A program made the position numbers and the translations under genes. The notes beneath the pieces were generated by a model. It was not told where the DNA came from. It worked only from the letters and a program-made list of their open reading frames with translations, and did not search any database. A stretch of 64,000 bases of DNA from Platynereis dumerilii (taxonomy: Eukaryota > Annelida > Polychaeta > Phyllodocida > Nereididae), in contig JAPTHN010000038.1 of NCBI GenBank assembly GCA_026936325.1, forward strand, positions 3,156,452 to 3,220,451, written 5' to 3'. Positions 44,942 through 55,468 of this stretch are shown here, piece after piece (the first letter of the stretch is position 1; every line of letters starts with the position of its first letter).

Positions 44942-46371
44942 CAGGGGCGGATCCAAGAATTTGGGAAGGGGGGTTCAGGTTCATTGATGGGACTACAACA
45001 GGAGCCAACAGATTTTACGTGCTCTGAGATTAATTTTGAGCAACTTGAATGCTGTTTTTTGCTGGTTAATCCAATAGATATTTGTTGCTACACATTTTCT
45101 GGTTCCGTGAACGTGTATGCTGTCATGACAACAATGTAATAAGATAGCACATCTACATGTACACGTCACATAGAAACGTGCAGCAAAGAAAGCTACAAAC
45201 TAATATGAAGAGCAGAAACCACAAACTCTTATGAGAAGTCATATTGCTTAAAACATGGGTGAGCTGATATTGATAGGTAATGGGACAGTATGGAATTTAC
45301 AGTCCAGATTTATAGGATTAATATCAAATTGTCAAAAAAACCTAAATCAGTCAAATAAAGTGGACTGGTAGAAAAGTGTCCCTGTATTGGCTTTAACAGA
45401 TGTTTGAACGATGTCCTCATATTTGAGATGGCAGCTGTCAGCATAGCGAACTGCCACAGAAGACACATTCATCAGGGGTGCCAGAAGGAAACGAGGGCGG
45501 CAGGGGCGGTCGGTGGAGAGAGGGCAAATCCAATTCGTGCGACAAAAATTTATTGTAGCGGCAATGATAATTTTGAATATACTTACTGATACTTACTGAT
45601 TTTTTCCAGAAATTCACTGTAAATTAAGGTCTAATAACGCTTTTTCTTTGAGGTCAAAAGGGCAACCTTGCCCCCCCCCCCTGCCCCTTCTGGCCAAGGG
45701 CAGCAGGGGCAATTACCCCCCCCCCCTGCCCCCCCTGTTCCAGCACCCCTGACATTCATGACATAACAAGGTGAAATATTATCCATTGCATCAAGTTCAG
45801 GTGTCACAACTAAACTGCAAAGTGCTATTTACCCAGCCGGGGAATTCTTCGCAAACTCACTCTCCCTTTTTTAATTCCAAGAAGTAAACCGTTGCTTGTA
45901 TGTATGCCATGAACTTAGGGCAATTCTTTTATTGGATCCCATCATCCGAGCCATCGAAACAGATGCCATTTTTTTAAGTGTTGTAGACAGGCCAGCCAAA
46001 CTGCTGTAGTGCAGTTAGTAAGGTAACGATTATCAGCAATGACTGCAATGTGTCACTTTACTGATAGAATCAACAGTACTAGTATGTGCCTTTAAATTTT
46101 GGTGCATTTTAGCATCACCAACTATTTTCTTTAAATTAGAAAGCAAAGAGAACTTTGAAACTACTTTGTAAGCAGAACCCCCATGTTAACATGAGTGCAA
46201 GGTCCGTATTCCTACTCCCAGTTAAGGTGTCAAACATGCATGTTAGTTCTCCCGGACTTTTATGCCACAAGAGCGAGTAATAGTTGTCTATGTGGCTTTT
46301 TGGCTTGGGCCCAATGGGGCGGGTGGGGGGGGTTTGAACCCCCTAACCTCCCCCCCCTGGATCCGCTACTG
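44942..46371. mobile_element. hAT-like element, 1.43 kb, with a younger hAT MITE inside
   Basis: Ends CAGGGGCGGATCCA and TGGATCCGCTACTG. I find no exact 8-bp duplication (left flank AGCCATGT, right flank CATGTGAG), so the superfamily rests on the ends. No transposase is recognised. Confidence 0.6.
45473..45751. mobile_element. hAT-type MITE, 279 bp, nested
   Basis: Ends CAGGGGTGCCAG and CCAGCACCCCTG. The perfect 8-bp duplication ACATTCAT is at 45465-45472 and 45752-45759. GCAGGGGC..GG and CCCCTGCCCC tracts make it strongly self-complementary. It sits inside the element at 44942-46371 and is therefore younger than it. Confidence 0.9.
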
Positions 46372-46853
46372 CATGTGAGTTCTGCTCCAGACACAAAAAA
46401 AAAAATTGTAGCATTTTCAATATCTTGCAAAACTGTAGCGCCTGTGTGTTATGAAAATATGAACCCCAATCTATACACACATTTTATATGCTATAATACC
46501 CAATAATGAGCCAAATATCATAAATAAAGAATGAATATGCAATGGTTTTGGCATAGTGGCCTGCGAAGTTGGGACAATATAGGTGCCTAGGGTAAAAATT
46601 CATTCTACTCTGTTAAAAGGTTAGTGACATTTGCAATGCCATTATTATGACCACGTTGGGTCAGTGGGTCAAACTTTTCTTGTTAAAATCACTGTTGCAA
46701 ATCAAGGTAGTTGGCTTGTTGCACGAGGTATGTGGCAAGTAGATCAGATTCCTTGTGTAGGGTTTGTTATTTTATCAGGAATTTATGCAATTGTGCAGAG
46801 ATAATGTTACTGCTGATGTTCTTGGTTGATGTGGTTCAGTGAATCAGGATTGG
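46372..46853. other. short intergenic gap, nothing recognised
   Basis: Unique A/T-rich sequence between two transposable elements. No motif is seen. Confidence 0.35.
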
Positions 46854-48245
46854 ATAGGAGAGAGTGGGGCCAGTTGAACCAAATCTTAGAAACTGCTCTC
46901 CTGTATGCTTATTTTCACAGCTTTCAGGCAGAACAAACATGAAAAAGGTAGTTTAAAAAGTTGACTAAACATCCCAAATTTAGGTTTTGGTGAGCATCTG
47001 ACCACGGCTTACAGGCTACGAGCAAAGAAATAATAATACAAAATTGGTTCAACTAGCCCTCTTGTGCAGTCCTATATTTTTGCCAACTTGTTCAGCTTGG
47101 ACCGTGGCATGTTTGGGCTAAATTTTACATTTCCAACAAATTTCCTTCTGTTCAAAGAATAGCCAGGAGCCAGTTGAGAAGAGTTGACGGTTAAACTTTA
47201 ATTATACATTTTTCTATGTATTGTAGACTAATCACAGAGGAATATTCCTCTGTGTTGTATGTTGTTTGTGATGGGCCACTTAGAAAACAACTTCACTGAA
47301 TAGTGCCTCTCATTGTAAATCATGAATTCCACGCAAATGTTGCATCTCTTGGAAACCCGACTTTTTCTCACCTAAAGTGACCTGGCACCAACAATTTTCA
47401 AAATATTTACCCGAAATAAATTTATTTGTGATCCAGACATGTCAGGTCACATGTTACTTACATTTGGAAATCTTGGTGCTGGTTAGTTTCTTTTCCTTCG
47501 ATATTCATCAGAAATTGTGTTATTTTTTATCGTTACTGTTTATTTCGCTAAAAAAATCAAGAAAAATGCCTATTTTCGAGGCGACATACAAGTAGATAAC
47601 TTGGTTCTTGATGTTTGATGTTAACATCACTTGATGTTAATATTTTTCAAATTTAATGTTTTTAAAGAATTTTTACCAATTTATTACTTTCTCGCTCCAT
47701 AGGCCACATTCAACTTAAGGTAACGGAATCACATTTGACTTGGTAACGGAATCACACAATTCCCTCAAAAACCCATCCTAAATGGAGCAGCACAATATCC
47801 ATGTGTCAAGACCCAAGTCCATCAAAATGGAACTACTGTTACAATGTATTCCTGGGATGAACACTGTCAGTTTCTATCTCCCATAGTTGGAATGTTTTTC
47901 TCAAATGAGATGACGAGATAAAAAAGTCACAAAATTGGGTGTTTTTGCTCGTGATTCCGTTACCAAGAGTTAGATTTGCTGTAAAAAACTGATCGGGCCA
48001 ATGACAGAAATTCTCCATATCAAAAAGTTTAGTCAACATTAACACAAATCAGAAGAAATCTTATCGTCATGAATTTATTCATCATATCTTCTGTAACATA
48101 TCAATAAAATACAATTTTCATGACCCCGCGGTGATTCCGTTACCATGGAATTCATGAAATGTATTTTATTAAACAATTTGATAAAATGATAATGATAAAC
48201 TGCCATCAACTCATGTGGTTCAACTGGCCCAACTGGGACCTATAT
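46854..48245. mobile_element. TIR element with GGGGCCAGTTGAACCA ends, 1.39 kb
   Basis: GGAGAGAGTGGGGCCAGTTG with AACCA on the left and TGGTTCAACTGGCCCAACTG on the right are inverted. The end design resembles the GGGAGAGCGGGGCACGTTGG element at 28.1 kb. Within it, GTAACGGAATCAC occurs at 47720 and 47743 and its inverse at 47951 and 48131, probably the ends of an inserted MITE of about 420 bp. No transposase is seen. Confidence 0.55.
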
Positions 48246-48317
48246 GTTTCAATATAGTCTGACTGTACCCTTTTTGTGGGACTCCATTTTAAGGAGGTAG
48301 GTTTCCATCAATACAAA

Positions 48318-48425
48318 ACACCTGTCTACAAGTTGACCGCTATTTGCTGCCACCTAGAGTGCAAAATCAGTGAGCTCCTGTGAGCGGTCAACAGAATTTC
48401 GATCTCTGGAAGAAACCAGGACAGT
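48318..48425. repeat. dispersed repeat also present in intron 1
   Basis: Shares CACCTGTCTACAAGT, TTGCCACCTAGAGTGC, GAGCTCCTGTGAGCGGTC and CTGGAAGAAACCAGG blocks with 37612-37800. Boundaries are unclear. Confidence 0.5.
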
Positions 48426-48659
48426 GTGGAAGGAACCAGGACAGTTCCATCATTTTAGTGATGGTCTAGTTTATTTCCAAAAACTCTGCAAGTGTCTAAT
48501 CGGACTTTGGTTGGCTTCAAGTTTAAGCAGACTGCTTGTAAATACCAAAATAAGTTAGAACTATTTTTTATCATGGAGGATGTATACATTGTAGCGCACA
48601 TATATTGCCGGTATAGAGGGGGCCACTTGTGGCATGGACAAGACATTTTGCTGAGTGAA

Positions 48660-49980
48660 ACACAGCTTTTACACCACGTTCCCAATTATTATGCAACTAG
48701 CTTTTTTGCATTATCTCAAAAAGAAATAACACTATTTGAATATTCTTTTCACATGATGATGAGTGTACCATGGAGCTAATATCCTGCCAATTTTGTCCAA
48801 ATCCATTGACTCAGTTGGGAGCTATGCCATATAATGATGTTTTGGGGCGTTCCCAATTATTATGCAAATTCTTGGAAAAGCATACACGTTACGTAAATCG
48901 CTGTTAAACATTTGAAGTGGACAGAAATACTGCTCGCTGATTGGCTATGACACAAAATCTTATGATAATATGTGACGATGGAGTGAATCGTCTAGGGTAG
49001 ATTCTCTGGGTGAGAATTTCTGAAACTCCACCTTTGTTGTTGGTTTCAGCTGGGGGCACCGTCTACCCATAATTTAACTATAATATTCAAGTCTGGAGGG
49101 TGCTAGACCACTCGAGAAGCTTTTCTCATCTGTCCTAAAAAGTAGTTGGACAGGATTGATGGAAGGTTTTGGATTGTTGTCATGTCGCTACAACTTATTT
49201 CATCCAGTTCCTAACTTTCTCACTGAATTATGTCTGATCGCCTCCAAAATTTTCTGGAAATCAGTGGTGTTACAACTTTCATTAGTCTTGACCAATTTTC
49301 CAGTGCTATTTGCACTCAAATAGCCACAATGTATCATAAATGCACCTCCTTGGTTCATTCTGTGAATGGTACAATTTTAAAAGCTTTCACACCTGATTGG
49401 CTTGCCTCCAAACAGAGTGGGGGTGATTATGAGACAAACTTGGATGCAATACACCAGAAGCAGTTTAGTAAGTCCTGGATCCCAAGCAATCTGCCAACAT
49501 GTTTTCGGATGTATGAGAGTGACTGTGTCACATCATTAAAATCTCTTGCAATCCCTTGCAATGTGTTTGGAAGGAGTTTATTCAGAATTACGATGACAAG
49601 AAGACCATTGCCAAATTGAACCAGGGTGGTGCACTTTCAATGCTTTGAAGCTGTTTCAGTTTGAATAGCACCAGAGACATTGTCAATACCGAAGCATTGT
49701 TTAACATCAATGATTTCCTGAAATTTTTGGAAGAACCGACATGATTTGGTGTGAAAGTTAGGAACGGGAGGAAACAAGTGTAGCAACATGACAACAATCC
49801 AAAACCTGCCACCAATCCTGTCCACATTTTCTTTAAGGACAATTTGGAAAAGCTGCTCGAGTAGTTTAACACCCTCTAGACTAGAATATAATTGAGAAAC
49901 TATGGGTTGATCCGAGATAGACCGTGCCCCCAGGCCCCAGCTGAGTCCAACAACAAAGGTGGAGTTTCAGAAATTCTGCG
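48660..49980. mobile_element. transposon region with GAATTTCTGAAACTCCACC inverted ends
   Basis: GAATTTCTGAAACTCCACCT plus TTGTTGTTGG at 49014-49043 and its inverse (CCAACAACAAAGGTGGAGTT, TCAGAAATTC) at 49948-49978 bound about 965 bp. A plus-strand open frame of 129 codons at 49230-49619 lies inside and I do not recognise it. At 48680 and 48850 GTTCCCAATTATTATGCAA occurs twice in the same orientation, likely ends of another Tc1-type element whose partner I did not find. Confidence 0.5.
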
Positions 49981-50471
49981 ATGCAGAATGGATTAAAATC
50001 ACTGCTGATGTAGTCTGAGGACTTTTGAAATAATGTAGTAAAATCCTGTTAGCTGTTTTTGATCCCAAGGGGGAAAATATGTGATATTACAGGAGGGTAT
50101 GTAAACTTTCTGGTGGAGCACTGGAGCTGTATATAACTAACAGGTTGTTTGGATGAAAACAACTCCAGGCTATCAACAATATTGCATGTGCATTTTATTC
50201 TCATGTGAATGCTTCATTTTGAAGATGTCTCTCCCATTTGTTAAAAAGAGTTTTTACCAGACAACTTAACCTCGATTTTTAAAGTGTTTTATTGCAGTGT
50301 GTTTTTTCTGTAATACTAGATACATGCAGACATTGAGTGAGTACACAGTTATCGTACATTCACATTTATGCAATATTTAGGAATACAAATATGCACATCG
50401 GTGCACATCTCCAACATTGGAAGTTCAATATGTGGCCTTCCATGACTGTAAGCATTGCACTTACCATTTCC

Positions 50472-50846
50472 TTACAGCCAAACACTTTGATATAGGATTA
50501 AAGTGGACTGACGCACTGTGAAAATGGCACTTCGTGACTCATGATAGCCGATGAAGACATTTAGTGTCATCTTCTCTACTTTCAACATGGGAAACAAAGA
50601 GGCTGTTTGATCTGTCATGATCAAGAGTAAGCCATTTGACTTCTCATAACAAATTTTAGAGTGAAAATCAGATGCATAATCCTTTCGTTTGGCCGTCACC
50701 AACAAGTGGGATAAGTCTCCTTCAATCAAATTAACATTGAAAGTATTGGGCTTGATCATGACAAATCATCAGCATGATGACACACGTAGTGCAATTTTTA
50801 CAGTGCCACAGTCCACTCTAATTCTATATCAAAGTGTTTGGCTTTA
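50472..50846. mobile_element. MITE, CACTTTGAT family, copy 2
   Basis: TTACAGCCAAACACTTTGAT and ATCAAAGTGTTTGGCTTTAA are inverted ends. The interior is collinear with the copies at 39.3 and 54.7 kb (GACTCATGATAGCCGATGAAG, CATAATCCTTTCGTTTGGC). Confidence 0.8.
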
Positions 50847-51944
50847 ATTTTCCATCGTCATGCAAAAGTGTCTCGTAGGTGGCTCACTATAGGTTATTTT
50901 ACCTTATGAGTTATGTATGAGTAAACCTGTACTAATGTCAAGATCATACAACTGATCAAGTAAGATTTTCCTTCACTATATCCAGTCTGATGGTATGACA
51001 CCACAAGTACATTTTAGATCTGAACCTGTCCTTTTGGCATTGTTTTCTCTTTCTTTTTTATTACATTGTTCGCTTCCCTCTGGCAGTCTATTCTCGAATA
51101 AATGAAAAGGAATAATTTTGGATAGGAAAGGTTTCCTCATCTTTTAAATTTGAAGTTAAACTCAAGGACAGCATCAGACAAATGCTGAGAAAAAGCTGAG
51201 GACAAATCGAGGGATCAGTCTGACACTGGCAACTCTTCCCAAGAAAATATATATATGTTGGCTCTTGTGTTATTATAAATTTATGCTACCTTTTATTGCG
51301 TATGCCTATTTTTAATTATTTGATTCACTTGAACAAATGGAATGAAATTCCTGGGGATGCACTTATGTTTGTATAATGTATATACGTTTCATCTATTTTT
51401 TGTAAGTGAGTTCTAACTTTTTTCCACTTTTTACTTCCAGATTTATAGGAAAGCTCAAGTCATACACCATTTCTTCACAAAGAAATAGTTCAGAATCAGA
51501 GCATGTCCACAGAAGCAATTTAAAAGTAGACTAACAAAAAGCAATAAATAAACATCAAAATCTTAACTGGCTTAACCCTCTGGAGTTGGCGCCTTTTTTT
51601 GAACTAAGAAAAATTACCTAGCTGCTTTTGAAAGGAGCCTCCATGAGTGCTAACATGAGTGTTAACATGGACATTTTCTGAGCATAAATAAAATGTGCAA
51701 GAAGTTTTTGTATATCTCTCTGTGAAGGGAATGTATTATCTTGCAAGCTCTTATAGTCCGCAATGCTCTGCATGTTGATACAATCTACAATCATGTAACA
51801 ACTTTGACACTCCTTGCTTTTCACTATCAAACAATTATCAAGAGCACACTCTTTCAAGCTTGTATAATGTATACTGTCAAGAGTCTAAAAAATAATTTCA
51901 GTAGCATGCTAGATTTCTGTCGTTCTGCATCAGGTACATTTTAG
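50847..51944. other. intergenic, no gene recognised
   Basis: A/T-rich. The only repeat-like piece is one isolated unit of the 52.1-52.4 kb minisatellite at about 51165-51212 (GGACAGCATCAGACAAATGC). Open frames at 51618-51944 have no family motif. Confidence 0.4.
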
Positions 51945-51947
51945 AGT

Positions 51948-52060
51948 TTGCTAGCTTAATGGTCAAGGCGCTAGACTGTGAATCGGTGGCATGAGAGGAC
52001 GCAGGTTCAGATTTCAGGTCACCAGAGTAGGCAGAGGTCACCCTCCTGAAGTCAGACTCC
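51948..52060 (+). mobile_element. tRNA-derived SINE head, second family
   Basis: GCTTAATGGTCAAGGCGCTA has an A-box-like TGGTCAAGGCG. A B-box-like GGTTCAGATTT lies at 52004-52014, at tRNA spacing. There is no foldable full cloverleaf and no CCA context, so this is a SINE head and not a tRNA gene. A similar head (TGGCCTAATGGTTAGAGCAC) occurs in both arms of the large inverted repeat. Confidence 0.5.
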
Positions 52061-52084
52061 CCCCCGGACTACATGGATAGGTGA

Positions 52085-52405
52085 TACTGTAAGAAGCTCA
52101 GGACAGCATCAGACAAATGCTAAGAAAAAGCTGAGGACAGCATCAGACGAATGCTAAGAAAAAGCTGAGGACAGCTGAGGACAGCATCCAACGGATGCTG
52201 AATAAAAGGTGAGGACAGGATCAGACGAATGCTGAGCAAAAGCTGACGACAGCATCAAGCACATGCTGAGAAAGAGCTGACGACAGCCTGCTGAAAAAAA
52301 GCTGAGGACAGCATCAGACGAATGCTGAGAATAAGCTGAGGACACCATCAAGTGAATGCCGAATAAAAGCTGGGGATAGCAACTGACAAATTCTGGGAAA
52401 AGCTG
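52085..52405. repeat. minisatellite, about 34-36-bp unit, about nine copies
   Basis: Units follow AGCTGAGGACAGCATCAGAC then GAATGCTGAGAAAA, with variants (ACGACAGC, CAAGCACATGC, GGATGCTGAATAAA). It directly follows the SINE head. No open frame runs through on either strand. Confidence 0.85.
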
Positions 52406-52561
52406 GTGTAAACTTCACAGTTAAATAACAAATGAACCATTGTATTAATTTGAATTCTTAAATCGAAAAAGCAAAATGGGCAAAATGGTTGTCAATATAG
52501 AAGTGATATATCATGTGAAAAAACTTCTTGTCCTCATGCGAGCAATGTGTAGACAATTGTT

Positions 52562-52915
52562 CAGATAGATAGATAGATAGATAGACGGATAGACAGATAG
52601 TTAGATATGGCACATATAGCTCTCTAAGCCCAGTTCTAGGCACTCATGAGGCTTGATCAATGAGATGGGATCGAGAGCAGGAGTCCTCAACATGCAACAA
52701 ATTTACTCATGTATTAAATGTTTTACATGCCTGGGACGGACGAGGGACCACCAATTTAACATCTCATCAACATGATAGCTGGGATTTTGCTCATGAAGGT
52801 CCACTTGAATTTCGGGCTAGCTACTCAGGCTTTGAACTCATAAAGGCAAAGACCTTCAGTGGAACAGGCGGGAAAATTTCAAAACCACTCTGCCGACCAG
52901 TGATTCAAGACAAAT
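52562..52915 (-). mobile_element. tRNA-derived SINE with GATA tail, copy 2
   Basis: Same layout as copy 1: GATA units at 52562-52604, then CTCTAAGCCCAGTTCTAGG, CCAATTTAACATCTCATC and TTTTGCTCATGAAGGTCC. The head at the right end (AACCACTCTGCCGACCAGTG) is decayed. Confidence 0.75.
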
Positions 52916-53926
52916 GTATACATCATATGGCAGACACATACATCATGTAAATTGACCAATGTGACCATACCTGAATTCACAAAATGGTAATATAGCCTAC
53001 AGCTCCTTCAACAATCTACACACTAATTGATATTGACAATATCAATAATCAAGTCCTCCGCAGTGTGTGACTTTTTGTTAAATGTTGAATAGTTTGAAAG
53101 CATGTTGTGGCTTTATGGCTATGAGTGTTTTTATTTTCGCTAATTTCTGAATAATCGATTTTTCTGTGCAGACCGCGAAACAGTGTGTGTTAAAAGCAAT
53201 GTATGATATTCAGTTTTATTCTTTGATATTGTTCTAGTTTGGGTATCAATACAGTGTTATAAACCCCAAGTTTATGGAATTAATTAGAGGAAGAAAATGA
53301 ACTTACCTTTTGTGATGTGTTAATTTGAACACTGTTGGTGACTCATAATCCAATCAATTTGATGTTCGAATACCTAGCACTGCTTATTCCCTTGCCTGAT
53401 GATCGGACTTTTGCAGACCACTTTTGTAAGGCAGCCTTGGAAAATCTTAGCTAAATAAAAACCTGTGAGATTTTTCCACCTGGGTGATTACTGAGAAGGG
53501 GCCTAAACTGGGCTACAACTGACATCTCCTGATGAATGGTGCTTTCAGGAGGGAGCCCAGTATTATGTTAATCATCAGCAGTACATTGAACTGTCCCTTG
53601 ACTTTTTGCAAGCTGTCTGCACATGCTGCATTAGACATGCTCTACATAGAAATATAGCATGGAGTAGGCCCAGAGTGTTATTTAATACAACTGCTATGAA
53701 ATAATTACACAATGGTGGTTTGTATGTAAAAAAAATCAAGTTTGTATTCTTGTGTTTAATCATTTCTCCCGTTGGAAACCTCTGTCAGCCAATCACAAGC
53801 CTGTCTTTCACTGCGATAATTCCCATATTCGTTGTTGTCCAATTATCATCTCATATTTGATTGTTTGAGTGTTTGTCTCATGCTTGGTACAAGCCGGTTA
53901 TGATCACCATGGGATCGGGTATTATA
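52916..53926. other. intergenic, nothing recognised
   Basis: Unique A/T-rich sequence with no exon-like stretch or bounded repeat. Confidence 0.35.
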
Positions 53927-54345
53927 CAATTATGGACTTTGGTTGAGGTCAATATCATTTTTTACGGACCTGTCCAGTGAATATCACTAGGTCAGGTCCG
54001 TAAAACCTGATATTAAATGAAACTGAAGTCCACAATTGTTTTGTTCTAATGACAATTTTTTTTTTTTGCGGAATGATTATTTAAAAAATTTTTGTTCTTA
54101 CTTTGGAATTTTTTATTTTGGCTCCTTTTTAGGGAGATTTTTTGTTTATTTTGTTGCTATTTATATTTCATGTTATAGCATAGCTGAAAATAAGTGTATA
54201 CTGAAATGCTACTGCTGAATAAACTTGTAAAATGAGGGGGACTTTAAAATCTAGATAGGGGTCATAATTTTCCCAAAAATAAGTACACTGAACACACGGT
54301 GCTGGAATAGCAGTGGGCTTACTTTTGAAATACGATGACCCCTAT
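53927..54345. mobile_element. two small hairpin elements
   Basis: 53927-54040: ACAATTATGGACTTTGGTT, CAATATCA and TTTTACGGACCTG are mirrored by CAGGTCCGTAAAA, TGATATTAAATG and ACTGAAGTCCACAATTGT. 54253-54345: GATAGGGGTCATAATTTTCC, AAATAAGTACACTG and their diverged inverses CAGTGGGCTTACTTTTGAAA and GATGACCCCTATC. Both look like very short MITEs of different families. Confidence 0.6.
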
Positions 54346-54600
54346 CTGGAGTAATGATCATATATAAATTCAGTAAGATGGTAACGTGTTGACCACCTCA
54401 ACTGCAGATGTACAATGTTATGAAGGATTATCCAACAGAGCACGTAAACAGTATTTATCTCAAATTAAATTTCAGTAAGGTCATTTTTCTATATATAGGG
54501 AGACTCAGGGGAGCTCCCGAAGTAAGCTAAAAAGGGAAACAAATGTAAAAATGCTGCCAAGTACACTGATGTTGTTGCAATATTGTACAGTGTAACCTTT

Positions 54601-54961
54601 TACAGTTTTTCACTTTGATAAAGAAAAAATGAGGACAAGTTCACTGTGAAAAATGCAACACGTGACTCATGATAACTGATGAAGTGTCCTCTTGTCTACT
54701 TTCAACTTGGGAAACACAGAGGCAGTTTGATTAAAAGAAAGCCATTTGACTTGTCATAACTGATTTTGGATTGAAAATCAGATGCATAATCCTTTCGTTT
54801 GGCTGTCACCAACAAGAGGGATAAGTCTCCTTAAATCAAATTAACATTGAAAGTAGCCTATTGGGTATGATAATAACAAGTCATCAGTATGATGATACAC
54901 AAAGTGACATTTTCACAGTGCAACAGTCCACTCTTTTTCGGTATCAAAGTGACAGGCTGTA
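54601..54961. mobile_element. MITE, CACTTTGAT family, copy 3
   Basis: Ends TACAGTTTTTCACTTTGATA and GTATCAAAGTGACAGGCTGT. The interior is collinear with copies 1 and 2, with an internal deletion relative to copy 2. Confidence 0.75.
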
Positions 54962-55468
54962 AACATAATGTAGTCCGTTAAAGTGGTATACATATATGTC
55001 TAAAAAATTGAAGAGCTTGCTTTTATTCACTTCCTTAGAAGCTATACTCTGTTATATATCTAAATAAAATCTATATATGCCAATAAAGAAATCATGTTTT
55101 CAATTCAGTCTAGAGAAGTGGGTTTTTAAGTGAAGAGAATTTGTGAGTTTTTCAAAATTATTTATTTGTGCTGGATGATGGCGAGGTCCTGGGAGCTCAG
55201 TTTCGCTGACAACAAACAAAATGTGTTTTGTTGTAAATGTCATAAATTTTATCATGACGAGAGATGACAGATGATATATATACAGATTCATAACAGTTGT
55301 CAGACAAAGGCGGGGGCAACACACGCCACATCACAGTGAATAGCAGAAATGGAACAGATAACAAATACAATACAAAGAAAAAAAAGAAATTCATCAACAG
55401 AAAAATACGGAAATGGCAAAAGGCAAATATGAGAAAAATATAAGAAAAAATGTAAAGGAAAAGATTTA

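Noticed and set aside
49230-49619. 129-codon plus-strand frame as a possible host gene
   Set aside because: It is enclosed by inverted transposon ends and has no start context, splice sites or recognised domain. Listed only as part of the element.
52004-52014. tRNA gene
   Set aside because: A- and B-box-like words exist, but no full cloverleaf can be drawn. It is treated as a SINE head. The same applies near 10950, 57620, 59600 and 61760.
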